NCBI GenBank assembly: GCA_027625915.1
Contig: JANTQA010000047.1
Location: forward strand, 17,608,001-17,672,000
Source of the DNA: Anaeramoeba flamelloides
Taxonomy: Eukaryota > Metamonada > Anaeramoebidae
DNA: 64,000 nt
Reading direction: 5' to 3'
In this document: piece by piece, positions 1 to 10,299 of the stretch
How the letters are laid out: the number at the start of each line of letters is the position of its first letter
How positions within the stretch are numbered: position 1 is the stretch's first letter
Notes under the pieces: generated by a model
Database searches by the model: none
Seen by the model: only the letters and a program-made list of their open reading frames with translations
Told to the model about the DNA's origin: nothing
Position numbers and translations under genes: made by a program

Positions 1-1300
1 TTAATAAATATTATTGATATTCATTATTTCAATTTTTTTGAAAACAAAGAGAAATATAATTATCTGAAAAAATTATAATTTTTCACATTTTGTGCTTATC
101 TGCGGAAAAATAGAAAAAAAAATAAAACACTTTAAAGTTATATCTTTCTTAATATAAAATAGAGTTTGATGGTAAAAATATTCTTGACAAGAAAAACAAA
201 TTTTATAATTTTAATTATGAATATTAAAGAACATCTGTGTATTTTTTTTAGGAATAATTCTTTCATATAATTTTTAATCAAAAAAATTTTGATAATTTTT
301 TTTGCATTTGATTCTTTATAGAGTTAGAAAACTTGAGGTAATAAAGGAAAAAAATAAAATAAAAAATTTCCAAAATAGTAGAAAATATTTATAAATTCAG
401 GTGTCCATAGTCTTGCCCTTTGAGTTGCGAAATATCAATTATTAATTATAGATTGTAGATTTGTATTGATTATTGATAATCTTTCTATCTGGTTTTTTAC
501 TGAAACATGAAATCTAATGTGGTGAAATATAGTATACGTTTCATTTTTAATTAATAGAAAGAATGAGTAAATTATCTGATTATAATATATCCCTTTAAAT
601 CCAGGTATATATAAATATACCTTTTTATTTCTTTTTTATTTATTCTGAATTTCTATTAGTTTAATAATCAAAAATAAAATAAAAAAAAATTTCAAATTAT
701 ACAGAATAATTTTATATTTTAATAATACAAATAAATTTTTAAATTTTTTAGATCATTTATTTTTAATTATTTTAATTTTTTTTTTTGATTTTAAAAATTT
801 TTCATTAATTACCTATTTCTCTAAATATATAAATAAATACCTTAAAACAATTCATTTAACAAATCATAATTAGGTTTGGAAATTCTCTTCTTATCAACCA
901 AAAAAACTATTAAAAAAATAATTATTTGAAAGATCTAAAAAAAAATTGTAAAATTAAAAATAGTTATTATATTAATTTATTTACTCGTGATTAAAATGAT
1001 TATTTTTAAAATTTTGAATAAATTTAAAAAAAAAATTATTATAATATTTAATTAAACATAAATAATAACCAAAATTAATTATAATTAAAAACTTGAATGA
1101 ACATAATCTTTCAGAATTTAATAAAAATAAAAATTTTAAATATTTGATATTATAATAATAGAATTTTTAGAGATTATTATAATAAAATTTAATTATTATA
1201 AGAAACAATAGAACATATATATTTATTCTAATAACAAAAAATTAAAAATCGAAAAAAGAAAATAAAATAAAAAAAAAAAACAAAAATGACAAATTTATTT
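1..1300. other. Gene-free AT-rich flank
   Basis: This stretch lies downstream of the minus-strand RhoGEF gene. It is extremely AT-rich, with many short A and T runs. I see no open frame, RNA gene or clear repeat. A phrase near 800-840 (ACCTATTTCTCTAAATA) faintly resembles the CTCCTTTCTC..AAATAAATA motif that recurs at 23.9, 39.7 and 58.0 kb. Confidence 0.6.
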
Positions 1301-4300
1301 CTATCTTAAATTATCGATTTGTTGTTTTATTGTTGTAACCCATTTTTTCATGTCTTCTTCTGTTTCTGCCCAGAATTTATAATCCTTTTTTGTATTATAA
1401 GGGATTATTTGGAATTTGTATTCACCATTTTTTGTTTCAAAATCTCTGATCATGGCATTTTCTAACCGAATGCAACCCTTATATTGGTAATTTTTTGTTT
1501 TGATAAATTTTGGTTTGGCGTATAAAAGGATATCATTAAATAGCCAAAATTGCCTCTGCTGGATTCTTCTATTTGAGCGTTTTTTCAATAGGCCTTCCAT
1601 TACGAATCTTCTATGGGGTTTGACCAATTCCAATTTTTTTTCGATGCCTGAAATTTGATAATAGATATGCAAGATCTCCATTTGGTTTTCAGCATTTCTT
1701 TTTTTTTCATTAACATAATCTGCCACTTCAGAAATTTTTAAAAATGCCTCTTTTAAATCGTTATAATCGCTGTAATCGATTGAGGTTGCCTTTAACAGTT
1801 CTCTAAATAATAAAGGATATTTACAAATTCGTTGAATGGGCTTGATCAAGAAATCTAATATATATAAATTTTTAATTTGTGGTATTTGTGCTTGCTGCTG
1901 TGAGATAAATTGAGAGAATTTGTTATTCTGTCTGTATTTGACAACCTTTTGCACGGAAATTTCATGTTTGGAACAATATTGTGCATAGACCTTCAAAAAG
2001 TCTGCCATTTGAATAAAGATTTTGCCAACGTTCATTTTGGCTGCGTTTTCATTCTCGCCGGGGAAGTTCTCCTTCAATAGCTTTAGCAATTCGTTATTAA
2101 ACCCATAAATCATTTCAATGTGCCCGAATATTATCGGTACGTCTTTTTCAGATACAATTTTCTGTTCCCTGAGGGGTATTAAAAAATGATTAATGATGGT
2201 GTTCAAATCTTTTACATAGTCCTCCTCTGTTTTGACAAGTTCGATGATCACAAGAGCGCGCTTCTTCATTTTGGTTTCCTTGCCGTATTCCACACCCCTC
2301 TCCCGTTCCTTTCTTAAATTAATCGGCGATGTGAATAACACTGTTTGTCGATTTGTTGGGTTGACAGACTTTTCAATTCTTAATCCGCGCTGTTCCCTTT
2401 TCACTATCTCTAACGATCGAAAGAAATTGGCTTTGTTTTCCAATTGCTTAAACACGTATGTGTATCGCTTTTCATCATTCATTACTAAGATTTCAACCCC
2501 ATATTGGATTTCCAATCTTTGGTTGTCGGTTAATTCCCTCACTGTAACGCTTTCCCAAAACATTAGATCCAATGGGATCAAATACTTGTTCTTCTGGACC
2601 ATTGCAAATAATATCAAATCGTTAAAGATGTAATACTTGCATACCTTTTTTTTGTGAAACGAAAGCGCATAATCCACATAGATCAGTTTTCGCTCCGGTT
2701 TTAATAAATCCAATTTCTCTTTACTGTTTTGAAATGTCTTTGTCAATACATTTAATTCTGAAATGTGTTCAAGCTTTAATAAATTGCTTTTGATGCTTTT
2801 AATTATTTTCTCAATCGATTCTACGCGGCGATGAATTTTGTTATAATAGAGCGTTGAATTAATTCTTTGGAAGGACATTTCAAGCCCACTGAAAAAAATT
2901 AAATATTCATTTAACACTTTTAATGGCTGTGAATAAAAATATACAAAATCAATTGCTTGTGTTTTTTTACACCCCTCTTCGAAAATCGATGAGATCTTAT
3001 TATGTTTCTGAAGCAATTGGAAAATGGTCTGAACATTATTCTCATAGTTTTTGAGGATATATTCAAAATGCTCAGATCTAAATTGAGTGAAGCAATCTGC
3101 TATTTTCATTAAAGCTGACGATGACAAAAAATTGTTATCTGGATTGCTGTTGGGGTTATGGTTTGTGCTGTTATTGACAACTTTCATTGGGGTGATATAT
3201 TGCCGAATATTTTTTAATTTTTCATAAATGTTTTTTTGGTTTAAATAGAATGTATTGAATCTTCCGAATAATTTAAAAGTTTCGTTATGCTTTAATATTT
3301 TGGTTTTTTTTAAAGGCTGAACAAAATGTTTTTCAAAGTTTGTTTGAGTTGTGAGATATTTTCCAAGATAATTAATAAATTCTTTACATTTTTGTTCGTT
3401 TGGTTCGAAAAGTTCTGTTCTATCCTCATTCGTTTCCTTGTTTTGTTTTAATTCGGTGGTATTTTTCTTGTTGTTTTGATTGGAATTAGTTGTTTTATTA
3501 TTATTTATATTGTTGCTGTGATATTTATTATGTTGGTATTTATTCGTATTGTTGGTGGTGGTGGTGGTGGTGGTGGTGGTGATGTTGTTGTTTTTGTTGG
3601 TGGTGGTGTTGTTGTTGTTGTTACCGAAGCTACTGTTATTATTCTGATTGTTGTTATTGTTTTTATTATTATTAGTCTTTTTGTTATTAACCGATGAGGA
3701 AGAAGAAGATGATGATGATGATGAGTTCTTTGAAATATTTTTTTTTGGTTGAGTTGAATTTTGTTTGAAATTATTTGAAGAGTATTTTTTTATTGAAATA
3801 CCCCACCCAGAATTTCTATTTATAGGTTTGCTATCTTCAATTTGTTCATCATTTTTTTTAATTTCTTGATCGTTTTTTTTTGTATTTTGAGAGATTGGTT
3901 TTGGAAATGATTTTGTTTGGTTATTTTTGTTATTATTGTTTGATGATGATTGTGAAGAATAAGAAGTTTTGTATTTTGATTGGGGATATTTATTAGAAGA
4001 AGATGTTTTGTTTGATGGGTAATTTAATTTTTTATTTGAAGATTTTGGATAATTCAATTTTTTATTTGAAGTTGATTTTGGATAATTCAATTTTTTTGTT
4101 TTATTAATATTATTTGTTGTTTTTGAATTCATTTTTGTTGTTGTATTATTATTTGATTTTTGGTTTATATCTGATTTTGTGTTATTAATGCTACTGCTGT
4201 TGCTGTTGCTATTATTACTACGACTATGACTACTGTTATTATTTTTATTATTATCATCGTTATTGTTATTATCAGAACAGGAAGATGATGATGTTATTGA

Positions 4301-6133
4301 TGAGTTCTTTGAAATATTTTTTGTTGTTTGAGTTGAATTTTTATTGAAATTATTTGAAGAGTATTTTTTTATTGAAATACCCCACCCAGAATTTCTATTT
4401 ATTGGTTTGCTATCTTCAATTTGTTCATCATTTTTTTTAATTTCTTGATCGTTTTTTTTTGTATTTTGAGAGATTGGTTTTGGAAATGATTTTGTTTGGT
4501 TATTTTTGTTATTATTTTTTGATGATGATTGTGAAGAATAAGAAGTTTTGTATTTTGATTGGGGGTATTTATTAGAAGATTTTTTGTTTGATGGGTAATT
4601 TAATTTTTTATTTGAAGATTTTGGATAATTCAATTTTTTTGTTTTATTAATATTGTTTATTGTTTTTGAATTCATTTTTGTTGTTGTATTATTGTTTGTG
4701 TTTTTGTTAATATCTGATTTTGCATTATTATTACTAATATTATTTTTATTATTAGTATCGTCATTGTTGTTCTCAGAAGAGGAAGATGATGATGTTGTTG
4801 TTGAGTTCTTTGAAATGTTTTTTGTTGGTTGAGTTGAATTTTTATTGAAATTATTTGAAGAGTATTTTTTTATTGAAATACCCCATCCAGAATTTCTATT
4901 TATTGGTTTGCTATCTTGAATTTGTTCATCATCTTTTTCAATTTCTTGATCTTTTTTTTTTGTATCTTGAATTGTATTTTGAGAGATCGGTTTTGGAAAT
5001 GATTTTCTTTGAATATTTTTGTTTTTTTTATTTGATGATGATTGTGAAGAATAAGAAGTTTTATATTTTGATTGGGGATATTTAGAAGAAGATGATTTGT
5101 TTGATGGGTAATTTAATTTTTTATTTGAAGATTTTGAGTAATTCAATTTTGTTGTTGTGGATTTTTGGGTTATATTATTATTTCCCCATCCAGTGTTTGA
5201 TTTAATTTCTTTATCTGTTGCCACGTCCGTGTTTGTGTCGGTATTTGTATTTGTGTCTATGTTTGTGCTTCTCTGTTTTACTTCAAATGGTTTTTCAGTT
5301 GATTTCCTCCATCCTTGATTTAGAGTTTTATTTGAATTTAATGAAATATTTGCTGAAGAATTTGAATTAATTGTTGGTTCCTCCTTTTGGCCCCATGAAC
5401 GCCTATTATTATTAAAATTGTTTGACTTGTTTATATTTGTTTTCCAACCATGACTATTCTTTGGAGTTGTAGTTGAGATTGGTGTTTTGTTCTGGAAATT
5501 CGATTTTGAAATATTTTGGTTATTTGAGTGACTATTTTCGTTTTTTCGTCCCATCTCTTTTGTTGCCTTATCGATGATAGTTGGTTGTTTCGTTGAATAG
5601 TTTTTAGACGTTCTCTTAATAAATCTTTGCCTTCTGGGATTAGTGTTTCTCTTTGATGAAAACCTATAAATTTTTTTTTGTGTTGGCGGTAGTGTGCTTG
5701 TTTGTTTTGGTTTTTTAGCTTGTGTAAATTTGCTAGAGGATCTGTAATGAATTTTGTAATTGCTCTTGTAGTTGCCGTTGATCGTGTTGTTATTTGTGTT
5801 ATTGTTGTTCTTGTTAATCTTGTTGTTGTTGTTGTTTCTTTTGTTGTTGTTGTTGTGGTTGTTATTGTTGTTGATGTTGTTTCTTTTGTGGTTGTTGTTG
5901 TTGTTGTTGTGGTTGTATTTGGGTTTCAGATTTTGGTTGGTATTCAATTGAGAGTATATCTCCCTTCCAGACACCCTTCTCTTTTGAGTTGTTTTAACAG
6001 GCTTTACTACTCTCGAAAAAATATCCTTTTGAGAGACCACTCTTGAAGCAAAATCCTCTCCAGTCGTTTCCGTATCTAATAAGAGTGATTTCAAAAATTC
6101 TTCAGGATCGGGTGCGTTGTCATCACGAAACAT
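1301..6133 (-). CDS. Rho guanine nucleotide exchange factor with two DH-PH cassettes and a long Asn/Ser-rich N-terminus
   Basis: This single-exon protein of 1,610 residues would activate Rho-family GTPases by promoting GDP release, and so control actin. The C-terminal half holds a clear DH domain (about 1287-1465, with the family signature FLIKPIQRICKYPLLFREL near 1426) followed by a PH domain (about 1506-1605, ending in a helix with the usual Trp). Before it lies a second, much weaker DH-like helical block (about 908-1140) and a PH-like block (about 1148-1245), so the architecture is DH*-PH-DH-PH. Residues about 70-900 are disordered Asn/Ser/Thr/Lys tracts. Within them a unit with the phrase SGWGISIKKYSS is repeated three times, and other GW/WG dipeptides occur. 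The start is the first ATG of the frame, giving MFRDDNAPDPEEF. Which GTPase it serves cannot be read from sequence. The first DH looks degenerate and may be regulatory rather than catalytic. Confidence 0.93.
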   Translation of the reverse strand: MFRDDNAPDPEEFLKSLLLDTETTGEDFASRVVSQKDIFSRVVKPVKTTQKRRVSGREIYSQLNTNQNLKPKYNHNNNNNNHKRNNINNNNNHNNNNKRNNNNNKINKNNNNTNNNTINGNYKSNYKIHYRSSSKFTQAKKPKQTSTLPPTQKKIYRFSSKRNTNPRRQRFIKRTSKNYSTKQPTIIDKATKEMGRKNENSHSNNQNISKSNFQNKTPISTTTPKNSHGWKTNINKSNNFNNNRRSWGQKEEPTINSNSSANISLNSNKTLNQGWRKSTEKPFEVKQRSTNIDTNTNTDTNTDVATDKEIKSNTGWGNNNITQKSTTTKLNYSKSSNKKLNYPSNKSSSSKYPQSKYKTSYSSQSSSNKKNKNIQRKSFPKPISQNTIQDTKKKDQEIEKDDEQIQDSKPINRNSGWGISIKKYSSNNFNKNSTQPTKNISKNSTTTSSSSSSENNNDDTNNKNNISNNNAKSDINKNTNNNTTTKMNSKTINNINKTKKLNYPKSSNKKLNYPSNKKSSNKYPQSKYKTSYSSQSSSKNNNKNNQTKSFPKPISQNTKKNDQEIKKNDEQIEDSKPINRNSGWGISIKKYSSNNFNKNSTQTTKNISKNSSITSSSSCSDNNNNDDNNKNNNSSHSRSNNSNSNSSSINNTKSDINQKSNNNTTTKMNSKTTNNINKTKKLNYPKSTSNKKLNYPKSSNKKLNYPSNKTSSSNKYPQSKYKTSYSSQSSSNNNNKNNQTKSFPKPISQNTKKNDQEIKKNDEQIEDSKPINRNSGWGISIKKYSSNNFKQNSTQPKKNISKNSSSSSSSSSSSVNNKKTNNNKNNNNNQNNNSSFGNNNNNTTTNKNNNITTTTTTTTTNNTNKYQHNKYHSNNINNNKTTNSNQNNKKNTTELKQNKETNEDRTELFEPNEQKCKEFINYLGKYLTTQTNFEKHFVQPLKKTKILKHNETFKLFGRFNTFYLNQKNIYEKLKNIRQYITPMKVVNNSTNHNPNSNPDNNFLSSSALMKIADCFTQFRSEHFEYILKNYENNVQTIFQLLQKHNKISSIFEEGCKKTQAIDFVYFYSQPLKVLNEYLIFFSGLEMSFQRINSTLYYNKIHRRVESIEKIIKSIKSNLLKLEHISELNVLTKTFQNSKEKLDLLKPERKLIYVDYALSFHKKKVCKYYIFNDLILFAMVQKNKYLIPLDLMFWESVTVRELTDNQRLEIQYGVEILVMNDEKRYTYVFKQLENKANFFRSLEIVKREQRGLRIEKSVNPTNRQTVLFTSPINLRKERERGVEYGKETKMKKRALVIIELVKTEEDYVKDLNTIINHFLIPLREQKIVSEKDVPIIFGHIEMIYGFNNELLKLLKENFPGENENAAKMNVGKIFIQMADFLKVYAQYCSKHEISVQKVVKYRQNNKFSQFISQQQAQIPQIKNLYILDFLIKPIQRICKYPLLFRELLKATSIDYSDYNDLKEAFLKISEVADYVNEKKRNAENQMEILHIYYQISGIEKKLELVKPHRRFVMEGLLKKRSNRRIQQRQFWLFNDILLYAKPKFIKTKNYQYKGCIRLENAMIRDFETKNGEYKFQIIPYNTKKDYKFWAETEEDMKKWVTTIKQQIDNLR
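3690..5170 (-). repeat. Three-fold internal repeat in the RhoGEF N-terminus
   Basis: Three long tandem units, roughly 130-190 codons each, encode the same order of phrases: KKLNYPSNK, SNKYPQSKYKTSYSSQSS, KSFPKPISQNT, SKPINRNSGWGISIKKYSS. They are separated by Asn/Ser runs of variable length. DNA identity is high, so the duplications look recent, while microsatellite-like (GTT)n, (GAT)n and (ATT)n stretches at the joints differ in length. The Trp-containing phrases are better preserved than the spacers. Confidence 0.85.
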
Positions 6134-6503
6134 TTCGATTTTAATTCAATAGTGGTTTTTTGTTTTATTTATTTGAAAAATATGTTTGTCTTTGGTTTTC
6201 TTAATTTTATTTGTTGTTTATTTAAAAATTGTAAAAATAAGAAAAAATGATTGACGAAATTATATAGTTGATTTTGTTTATGAAACTGTCTGGTTGGTTT
6301 TTTGTTTTATAATTTTAAGTTGTGTTTATTGGTGTTTTTAGAAATTGAACATTTATTGAGATCTTGAATTAATTGGATTTGTATATTTGTTTGGTTGTGT
6401 TGAGATTTTATTGCAAATTCAAAAAATTTAAACGAATTTTTAAACTGTTTAAAATATTTAAAAAAAAATATTTCAATAAAACATAAATAAAGGTTATAAT
6501 GTC
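6134..6503. promoter_or_regulatory. Intergenic gap between RhoGEF and tRNA-Asp
   Basis: This 370 bp stretch must hold the minus-strand promoter of the RhoGEF and the upstream flank of the tRNA. It is AT-rich with T runs. I cannot identify a specific promoter element. Confidence 0.4.
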
Positions 6504-6574
6504 TTCCGATTAGTATAGAGGTAGAATGCCTGACTGTCACTCAGGTGGCCGGGGTTCAATTCCCCGATCGGAAG
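6504..6574 (+). tRNA. tRNA-Asp (anticodon GTC)
   Basis: A complete cloverleaf can be folded. The acceptor stem is TTCCGAT with ATCGGAA, followed by discriminator G73. The D-arm is AGTATAGAGGTAGA. The anticodon stem is CCTGA/TCAGG around loop CTGTCAC, giving anticodon GTC. The T-arm is CGGGG TTCAATT CCCCG. The internal A and B box positions match eukaryotic tRNA-Asp. It has no intron, and CCA is not encoded, as expected for eukaryotes. Confidence 0.97.
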
Positions 6575-6581
6575 TACTTTA

Positions 6582-6591
6582 TTTTTTTTTT
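6582..6591 (+). terminator. RNA polymerase III terminator of tRNA-Asp
   Basis: A run of ten T begins eight bases after the discriminator base, as expected for Pol III termination on the coding strand. Confidence 0.8.
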
Positions 6592-7072
6592 AAGCATACC
6601 TAGGATCAACATCTAATGATAAACTATTCAAAAAACGTAAAATTAGAGCGATTACTCTTTTTTTTTTCGAGATATTTGTTGATTTAAGATCGTTTCGAAA
6701 AGTCAAAATATTTGAAAATTTTTTATTCATATTTTTTTTGGTTTTGGATCATAATTTAATTAAACTTGAAGGAAAATATTATTTAAATTACAAATTTCAT
6801 TGACAGTTTCAAGGAATTTACTTTCAGAGTATGGTTTTCAAAAAATTATGAACCAAAAAAAAAAGCAATCTTCGAAATTATTCATTTTTTCAACATTACA
6901 AACTGCGATAGAAGATTATTTCTCTGAGTGTTTAATTGTAAAATCTCGCCCAATTAACCAATTCTTCAAAACGTGGACTCTCTCTTGTCAATTTACAGAA
7001 GAAACTTTGCATATTTTTAACAGAACCAAATTTCCTCAATAAAAAATATAACAAAAAAAAGCATCTTACATT

Positions 7073-8000
7073 TTATTCCCTTCCGCCTCCTTGATTAAAC
7101 TCAATTGAATAATTGGCTCGGTAGTTTAAATCGTACACAAGAGACAAAGGGATCTCTGCATTGTAAAGTGGTGTAAATAACCCATATTTTTTATTTTATC
7201 CCATTACTAAAATATAACACATTCAAAAAATATTGGCTGATTGTAGAAATAAAACAAACAAATCAATGGGACGACAACAGTATATAAATAAGAAAAAGGG
7301 TTCTTTAAATAAATTTTAAAAAAGGATTATGAAGATATGGAAGATTAAAATGCAATTTTTTGTCAAAAAAAATGAGCAAAATTTCATTTTTTGAATTTTT
7401 ATAAAAAAAACAATTCTAATATCTCAAAAAAATTATAAAAATATGATGAAATTTTTAAAAAAAATGCATTTAATATAATTGAGCCATTTTGATTAAGCAA
7501 AGATCTAACCTCTAAAGTCAATTTGAATCTATACCAAGAATATATAAGTGCCTTATGGTCTTCCAATACCCAAGTCTGAAAAAAAAACATGAGTTAAATT
7601 TTAGTAATGGGTTAAAGGTTGTCTGAACGGGTTATTTACACCACTGTAAATCATTATAAATAATAACGAATTTTATATATCTTCCTAATTTGGTCTTCAT
7701 AAAGTAAAGCCCACGACCATTTATAAAATAAAACTCCCTCGGAAACACAACAGCCCCTAACTTTGTAAAACAGTTTTATTGTGAGTTAATCTTGGGAATG
7801 AATACAAACTCTTTGAAAAAAGATCTTTCCTCCAAAAGGAAAAATTACTTTGAGGTAATCGCATACCTGTAAAGAGTAATTTTGAACACCCCTTAACGTT
7901 TTATCAATGACAATCCATTTTTTCTGTTTCAATTTTGCCTTACGGGTAGTCGAAATATAAATAGAAAAATTTTTCACTTCATTTTCCAGATTTTGCTTTC
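7073..8000 (-). CDS. Cryptic multi-exon gene, function unknown (possibly decaying)
   Basis: On the minus strand four coding-like blocks can be joined in one frame by GT-AG junctions: 7867-8000 (contains KKWIVIDKTLRGVQNYSLQ, donor GTATGC), 7668-7760 (contains REFYFINGRGLYFMKTKLG, donor GTTATT), 7510-7575 (TWVLEDHKALIYSWYRF..., acceptor after a T-rich tract ending CAG, donor GTTAGA) and 7073-7153 (contains IPLSLVYDLNYRANY, then TAA). The two GTTA donors are weak, so the joins are an inference. More coding-like sequence lies upstream at about 8095-8240 (for example VLVKSDFSEDTGTYLNQQY), but I could not join it in phase and no start codon is assured. I do not recognise the product. It could be a real short-exon gene or a fading copy of one. 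The third exon sits inside the inverted-repeat pair described next. Confidence 0.4.
7166..7646. mobile_element. TIR element flanked by TA, enclosing an exon-like block
   Basis: The ends are inverted copies of (A/C)AGTGGTGTAAATAACCC, each next to TA. Imperfect similarity runs about 65 bp inwards, including a second matching phrase CCCATTACTAAAAT. A TA target duplication and CAGTGG-type ends are typical of Tc1/mariner-derived MITEs. There is no transposase. The interior carries the exon-like block at 7510-7575. Alternatively, the two arms may be separate insertions on either side of an exon. Confidence 0.6.
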
Positions 8001-8219
8001 CTAAATAGGGTTCTCAAAAAAGTAGATTTTAAGTTTATTTAGAACTTTTTTTAAAAAAGGAATTTGAAAATGAAGGGATATTTTTTCTCATTTACAATTC
8101 AAATACCAGTATTGTTGGTTCAAATAGGTTCCTGTGTCCTCGGAGAAATCAGATTTCACCAACACACTTTAATATAACCTTCTTTTAATTTACAACAAAA
8201 ATTAATACATTCTGCTGAT

Positions 8220-8400
8220 AAACTATCTTTCAAAATCATCGGCCTATTAAAAATTAAATTTTAAATAAAAATATTTTTAATAATTGAAGTTATCTATTAT
8301 AATATAAAAATTTCGATTTTAATATCCAATACTATACTCAAGGGATATTTATTTTTTGTCTAAAAAATAAAAGAAAAAAAAAAAAAAAACTATTCAAAAA
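8220..8400. repeat. Dispersed repeat shared with 54.24-54.42 kb
   Basis: About 170 bp match 54240-54420 in the same orientation, including ACTATACTCAAG.GATATTTA and TTTCAAAATCAT....CCTATTAA. The second copy lies inside the 622 bp TIR element at 54111-54732, so this is probably a fragment of the same family. From here to about 8830 I see only AT-rich sequence with no supported gene. Confidence 0.55.
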
Positions 8401-8829
8401 AATTTCGCCATTTATTTTGAAAGAAGCATGACATAAAAAATAGAAAATTTAAAAAATTAAAAAAAAACATTTATCGATTCTCATTACATTTGAATAACTA
8501 AATCTAATCTCTTTTTGATATTGAAAACCAATTTTTGGTTAATTTAACTGTTACTTCTTTCCAATTTTTCATTTTCATTTTCCATTTTAACAAAACACTG
8601 TTGAAAAAATAAAAAAGAGAAAAAATGATTTATTTGCAAACTTTTCATTGTGAGAGGAAAAACTTCAAAACGATACAAAAGTAATTCAAAATTCAAATAT
8701 AAGATGGGCCATTTATTATGAAAATTAGTTTATTTTGCACATGCCCTAAATGAACAAATAGGGCACAAAAAAAAAACAATATTTTGTAATAGAACAACTT
8801 AAATAAAGTATACAATTCAATAATTTTTG

Positions 8830-9060
8830 TTTCATATCCTCCCCATTACAACAGTTTCAAAATCATCCATGAAATTGATGATAAACAGAAAATTTATTTT
8901 CTCCCTTGTTCTTTCGTTTCGTTAACAGAATTTTATCGTCAAATTATAGCCGATTATCAACCTTGAAATTTTAGAATTGATAAAAATATCTAAGCTATTT
9001 CCAAGAAAGTGGGGCAAATTTATTTTATATTATTTTTTTCAATTTTCATTCAAAAATCTG
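8830..9060. repeat. Decayed pieces of two MITE families
   Basis: 8840-8985 resembles the left part of the TIR element at 27458 (shared phrase GATGATAAACAGAAAATT..TTTTCT, then AACAG..TTTTAT). 8990-9050 resembles the end of the repeat at 27.3 and 24.1 kb (GCTATTTCCAAGAAAGTGGG then GCAAATTTATTTTA). Both are fragments without clear outer ends. Confidence 0.5.
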
Positions 9061-9454
9061 ATAGATCAATTTTTTTTTATTTTTGATGTTTTGATTTAAA
9101 CATAAAAAGTAGTAAGTTTTTTAGTTCAATTTCTCTACAATGTAATTATTTTTGAGAAGTGAATGTAAAATAACATAATTACCTAGCCACCATCCATGGT
9201 GGGAACTTATTCCTTAAGAAACATTTATAACAGCTGGAAAGTTATAGGGTTTTTTTTCTGGTTAATAAACAAACTGAAATTTACAATCCAGTACCTTACC
9301 CAAGTTCAAATTAATTTTGTGGGCAAATTAATTGATTTTTTGAGTAAATTTTTAATAAAGGATGCAAATTTTTCATATTTTACTTATTTTGTAATTTTTA
9401 CAATTTTTAGAACCTTAGGAATTATCGTCTAAAAAGAAGAGGCATAAGATCGAA

Positions 9455-9715
9455 GTTTTTTGTTATTGGGTGTGACCAAATTAGTGCTAGGTTATTCAAA
9501 TGTCTCTAAAAAATTGATTAGTCCAGTAGTAATATTTTTTGATCTCATCAATTAAAAATGATCAATGTATAAGTAAAAAACCCAACAAATTCGGAAAAAA
9601 ATCTATATTTCGCCATAAATTTAAAGATTTGAATTATCAATATTCAGACACTAATGATGTAAAATTTCTTTCTTAAATTTGTTGCCAAATGTAGATTAAT
9701 AGTAAAAAAATACAA
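9455..9715 (-). repeat. Partial inverted copy of the TTAA-flanked repeat
   Basis: Read on the minus strand this segment follows the right half of the 15096-15844 element: TTTGGCAACAAATTTAAG, then GTCTGAATATTGATAATTC, then TTAAATTTATGGCGAAAT, then TTGTTGGGTTTTTTAC. It lacks the outer ends and is a fragment. Confidence 0.65.
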
Positions 9716-10000
9716 TTGTTTAAAAAACTATATAATTAAAGATTAGATTTATTGACAAATTATTTGAAAAGAGTGGGAAATATATCGATGATATAATTAA
9801 TTTTATCAAATGCAAACAAAATCAGTCAATCCTTGGGTTTGTATGTTGATGGTTATTGAGTTAATTTTGAAAATCAAAAATTAAAAAAAAATAGTTACTT
9901 TTAGAAGTTCTAAATATAAATTATTCATTACTCTTATACTATTATTTGGAGTTTCTATTTTTAGATAAAAAAGGAATTAATAAAAAAAAATTACAATATA

Positions 10001-10194
10001 CTCAGTTCCACTTTTAAGGCACAAACCTTCTATGAAATTTAAGGAACAAAAAAATCTCTAATTAAGGCACAAATATTGTAATTTTTTTTTTACAATTTAT
10101 TTTACTAGAATCTGAATTTTGTGCCTTAATTTGAGATTTTTTTTTTGCCTTAAATTTTGTAGAAGGTTTGTGCCTTAAAATTGGAACTTGCTGT
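10001..10194. mobile_element. MITE, AAGGCACAAAC family, copy 1
   Basis: This 194 bp palindrome has TA on both sides. It starts CTCAGTTCCACTTTTAAGGC and ends with the inverse form. The inner phrases AAGGCACAAA and TCTAATTAAGGCAC are repeated inverted in the other arm. TA flanks and CAGTCAGTTCC-like ends suggest Tc1/mariner ancestry. It has no coding capacity. Confidence 0.8.
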
Positions 10195-10299
10195 ATGATA
10201 ATTTTTAATTTGCCCAAAGTAAATACTATTGCCGAAATAAAAACGATCGGAAAAATTTAATGTGTGTTTTAAAATATAGAGCTTTTTTTTTTTATTTTA

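Noticed and set aside
3476-6046. Plus-strand frames rich in Val/Gly over the RhoGEF
   Set aside because: These are antisense shadows of poly-Asn and poly-Thr codon runs in the real minus-strand gene.
6800-7042. 80-codon plus-strand frame with protein-like tail (YFSECLIVKSRPINQFF)
   Set aside because: It opens at a non-ATG codon, has no supporting splice sites I trust and no recognisable family. Left out as a gene, although a fragment cannot be excluded.
9196-9432. 78-codon plus-strand frame with ATG
   Set aside because: Hydrophobic, low-complexity translation typical of AT-rich chance frames; no neighbouring exon or family match.
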